Shown here in pieces: positions 61,969 to 64,000 of a stretch of 64,000 nt of DNA. Under the pieces are notes generated by a model. It was not told the DNA's origin and made no database searches. It saw only the letters and a list, made by a program, of their open reading frames with translations. Location of the stretch: contig CM072892.1 of NCBI GenBank assembly GCA_037013685.1, positions 23,627,501-23,691,500 of the forward strand. Reading direction: 5' to 3'. Made by a program: the position numbers and the translations under genes. Each line of letters opens with the position of its first letter. The stretch's first letter is position 1. The stretch is from Acridotheres tristis. Taxonomy: Eukaryota > Chordata > Aves > Passeriformes > Sturnidae.

Positions 61969-64000
61969 CAAAATACAGGACGGTGCAACAATGTGAACCA
62001 AATTCAGCTGGAAATAACTACTTAGAAAATATCAGTGCAGGAAAGGGCAGCTGTATTAAATAAGCTGCAAGAATGAGATGTGAGATAGTCTAGCTCAGTT
62101 TTCATCTTCACTACAGACATCTTGAACATCTCTGGACAACTAAAACTGATCAACATTTTCAAATTTGGATGTCCCTATTTGTGCATTAAATTTCATGGGT
62201 TCACTAATTAATACTTCTGCATGTCTAATAGCGACACATTTAAAAGTCTAATGTTTAAGAACCTCTACTTAAAAATGAAATTTTTTCAAGTGTTGAACGG
62301 TCTAAAAAATCTGTTGTGTCAGCTGAGAAACTGATAGATTAATGATGATAACAATGATGAAAAATATTATGAAAACTTCAAATGAAATACTGTACCAAAA
62401 CATAAGCATTATGGTAAAGCTTCACACTGAGTCCCTGAGGAAAGATCATTCCATTTGACGCAGCATTAATGTGGCCATTAGAGTGGTAATTTAAATTATT
62501 TTCAATACTGTATCTTCTGCTAAGTATATTTCAAACTGGAAAAATACAGCAATAGATAGTATATTTTTTAGGTTAAAATCTTTCATCTAGCCTTATTTGG
62601 AAAGAAATAAAAAAAATTTAAAAGGTGGTCAGTTGTGTCAAGGCTGGATAGAGATTCCCTCATTCCACACTCCAATTCTTTCACACCAATGCATGCCCAA
62701 TGGAAAAAGACAGAAAAACCTCCTTCATTCACATCACCTCTGTTTATGGTGCACTTTGTGATCTTTTCTAGATTGTTCCAGGGGTGCCTTAGCTGTGTCC
62801 AATCATAATCATCAAAGGTTCTACAAGCTTCACAGCTGGTGAGATGGGGACCTTCACAGCCTCATCAAAGAGAAATATAAGCACAGTAATAGGTTTATGA
62901 ATAAACCTCAGATTAATTCCTCATGCCAATTCTTAACTATAGGCCTATTTCATGTTTTCATCTGTCATTTCAACTTACTATTGACACCAGAAGTTTAAAC
63001 AACCTTGCAGGCTACGGTGAAGGTCATAAAATGAAAGGGACATTTCAGCAGGAGCAACTGAACAGAAGATGCAAAATAATGTCATGTTACTGCTGAATAC
63101 CTTTTATTTCTTTAATATCTGGTCATGATTTTGATAACAAAAGCTGGACATAAGAAGTAAGACTTCTACCCTCCTAATAGACTCTTATACACCATTTTCT
63201 CCTATTTCAATGTTATGTGCTGTAATTGCATTTATTGTACCTGTTTCTCTGGGCTGACTACTTGCCTGTGTACACAGTGCTGGACAGTGTCCCACTAAGA
63301 TTTCAGGCTGCTGCAGTTCTGGCCAAAACAGGTGAGAGATGGAAAGTAAGGGCAGTGATGGGCTCAGTCTGATGAAAACAGACTGAATCAGTGTTTTTAC
63401 CTAAGGCAACATGAGTTAAATAGAAGCAGACAAAGGAATAGCCCAAGTATGCTCCAAAGAAGAGATGAAGAGGCTGCAGAGGGGTGGAGGGCTGGAATAA
63501 ACTGCTAGTCCACATAAAAGAGGGAAAGTCCAGCCTGAACTGTTTTTTCTTTATCCTGGCATATGTGTGGTTGTTGACACTACTTCAGCTCACTAAAGTC
63601 TCTAGTAGTGCTCTAACTGCAGAATTTTTTTCCCACAGTTAATTTTGGAAGACTTCAGGGGAACACAAATGCCAGAATATGTGTTAGAATAAATAACAGG
63701 TTTTTATTAACTCCATCAAGAGTGCAACTCCTCATACATTTTCTGGAATTTGACCCAAAATTTCATAGCATCCTACATGTTCTAAGTCAGGCACACTGCA
63801 TTGATAAAGAAAATCCAGATATTATAAATTGTAGTTCAATTAGCTATCAGACAGATTTCAAATGCTGACTAGATAACAAGGGAGATTGCTACAAGAAAGA
63901 TTTAGAAATAACATTTCATATTCAGTCAGGGAACTGTGTATTTGGCTCCTTCTGCCTCCATCTATCATGATTTCTCACACAGGTGGTATTGGAAATGACA
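61969..64000. other. Unique AT-rich DNA to the window end, no gene seen
   Basis: Short chance open frames only, including a minus-strand one at 63303-63515. No repeat family was recognised. Confidence 0.55.

Overview
The window looks like a gene-poor stretch of a bird chromosome, probably from a songbird or near relative. The evidence is repeat content: several CR1 LINE fragments, one ending in the CR1-type octamer ATTCTGTG array, and solo long terminal repeats (LTRs) of avian ERVL-like and ERVK-like endogenous retroviruses. The sequence is AT-rich, with no bacterial operons, tRNA, rRNA or CRISPR array. The species assignment is inference from repeat families recognised by eye.

Layout. 1-6.2 kb: an ERVL-like solo LTR with its 5-bp target duplication (73-660), a CR1 scrap (866-960), a 45-unit GGAGA array (4266-4490) and a short LTR-like segment (5920-6131). 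6.2-17.3 kb: unique AT-rich DNA with a compound foldback (10554-10645), an ERVK-like solo LTR with a 6-bp duplication (12222-12853) and an older ERVL-like LTR (16689-17287). 17.3-24.5 kb: a roughly 1-kb CR1 copy with a 10-unit 3' octamer tail (18925-19951), a candidate terminal exon on the minus strand (20599-20835) and a GAGAA array (24386-24490). 24.5-45.8 kb: mostly featureless, with three CR1 pieces, a second candidate minus-strand exon (36335-36456) and a 42-bp tandem duplication near 41.5 kb. 45.8-64 kb: mostly featureless, with an ERVK-like solo LTR with a 6-bp duplication (58680-59053), a third polypurine array (60889-61014) and a weak exon candidate (61805-61968).

No complete protein-coding gene can be supported. 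The open reading frames are short and mostly chance, or they run through LTRs, CR1 or pentanucleotide arrays. Two or three segments have an exon-like form (splice acceptor followed directly by an open frame to a stop), but I cannot name their genes. The window is best read as intergenic or very long intronic DNA shaped by retroelement insertion, LTR recombination, simple-repeat expansion and at least one local inverted-copy event. No new functional system is evident; the most unusual sequence structure is the three-armed foldback at 10.55-10.65 kb.
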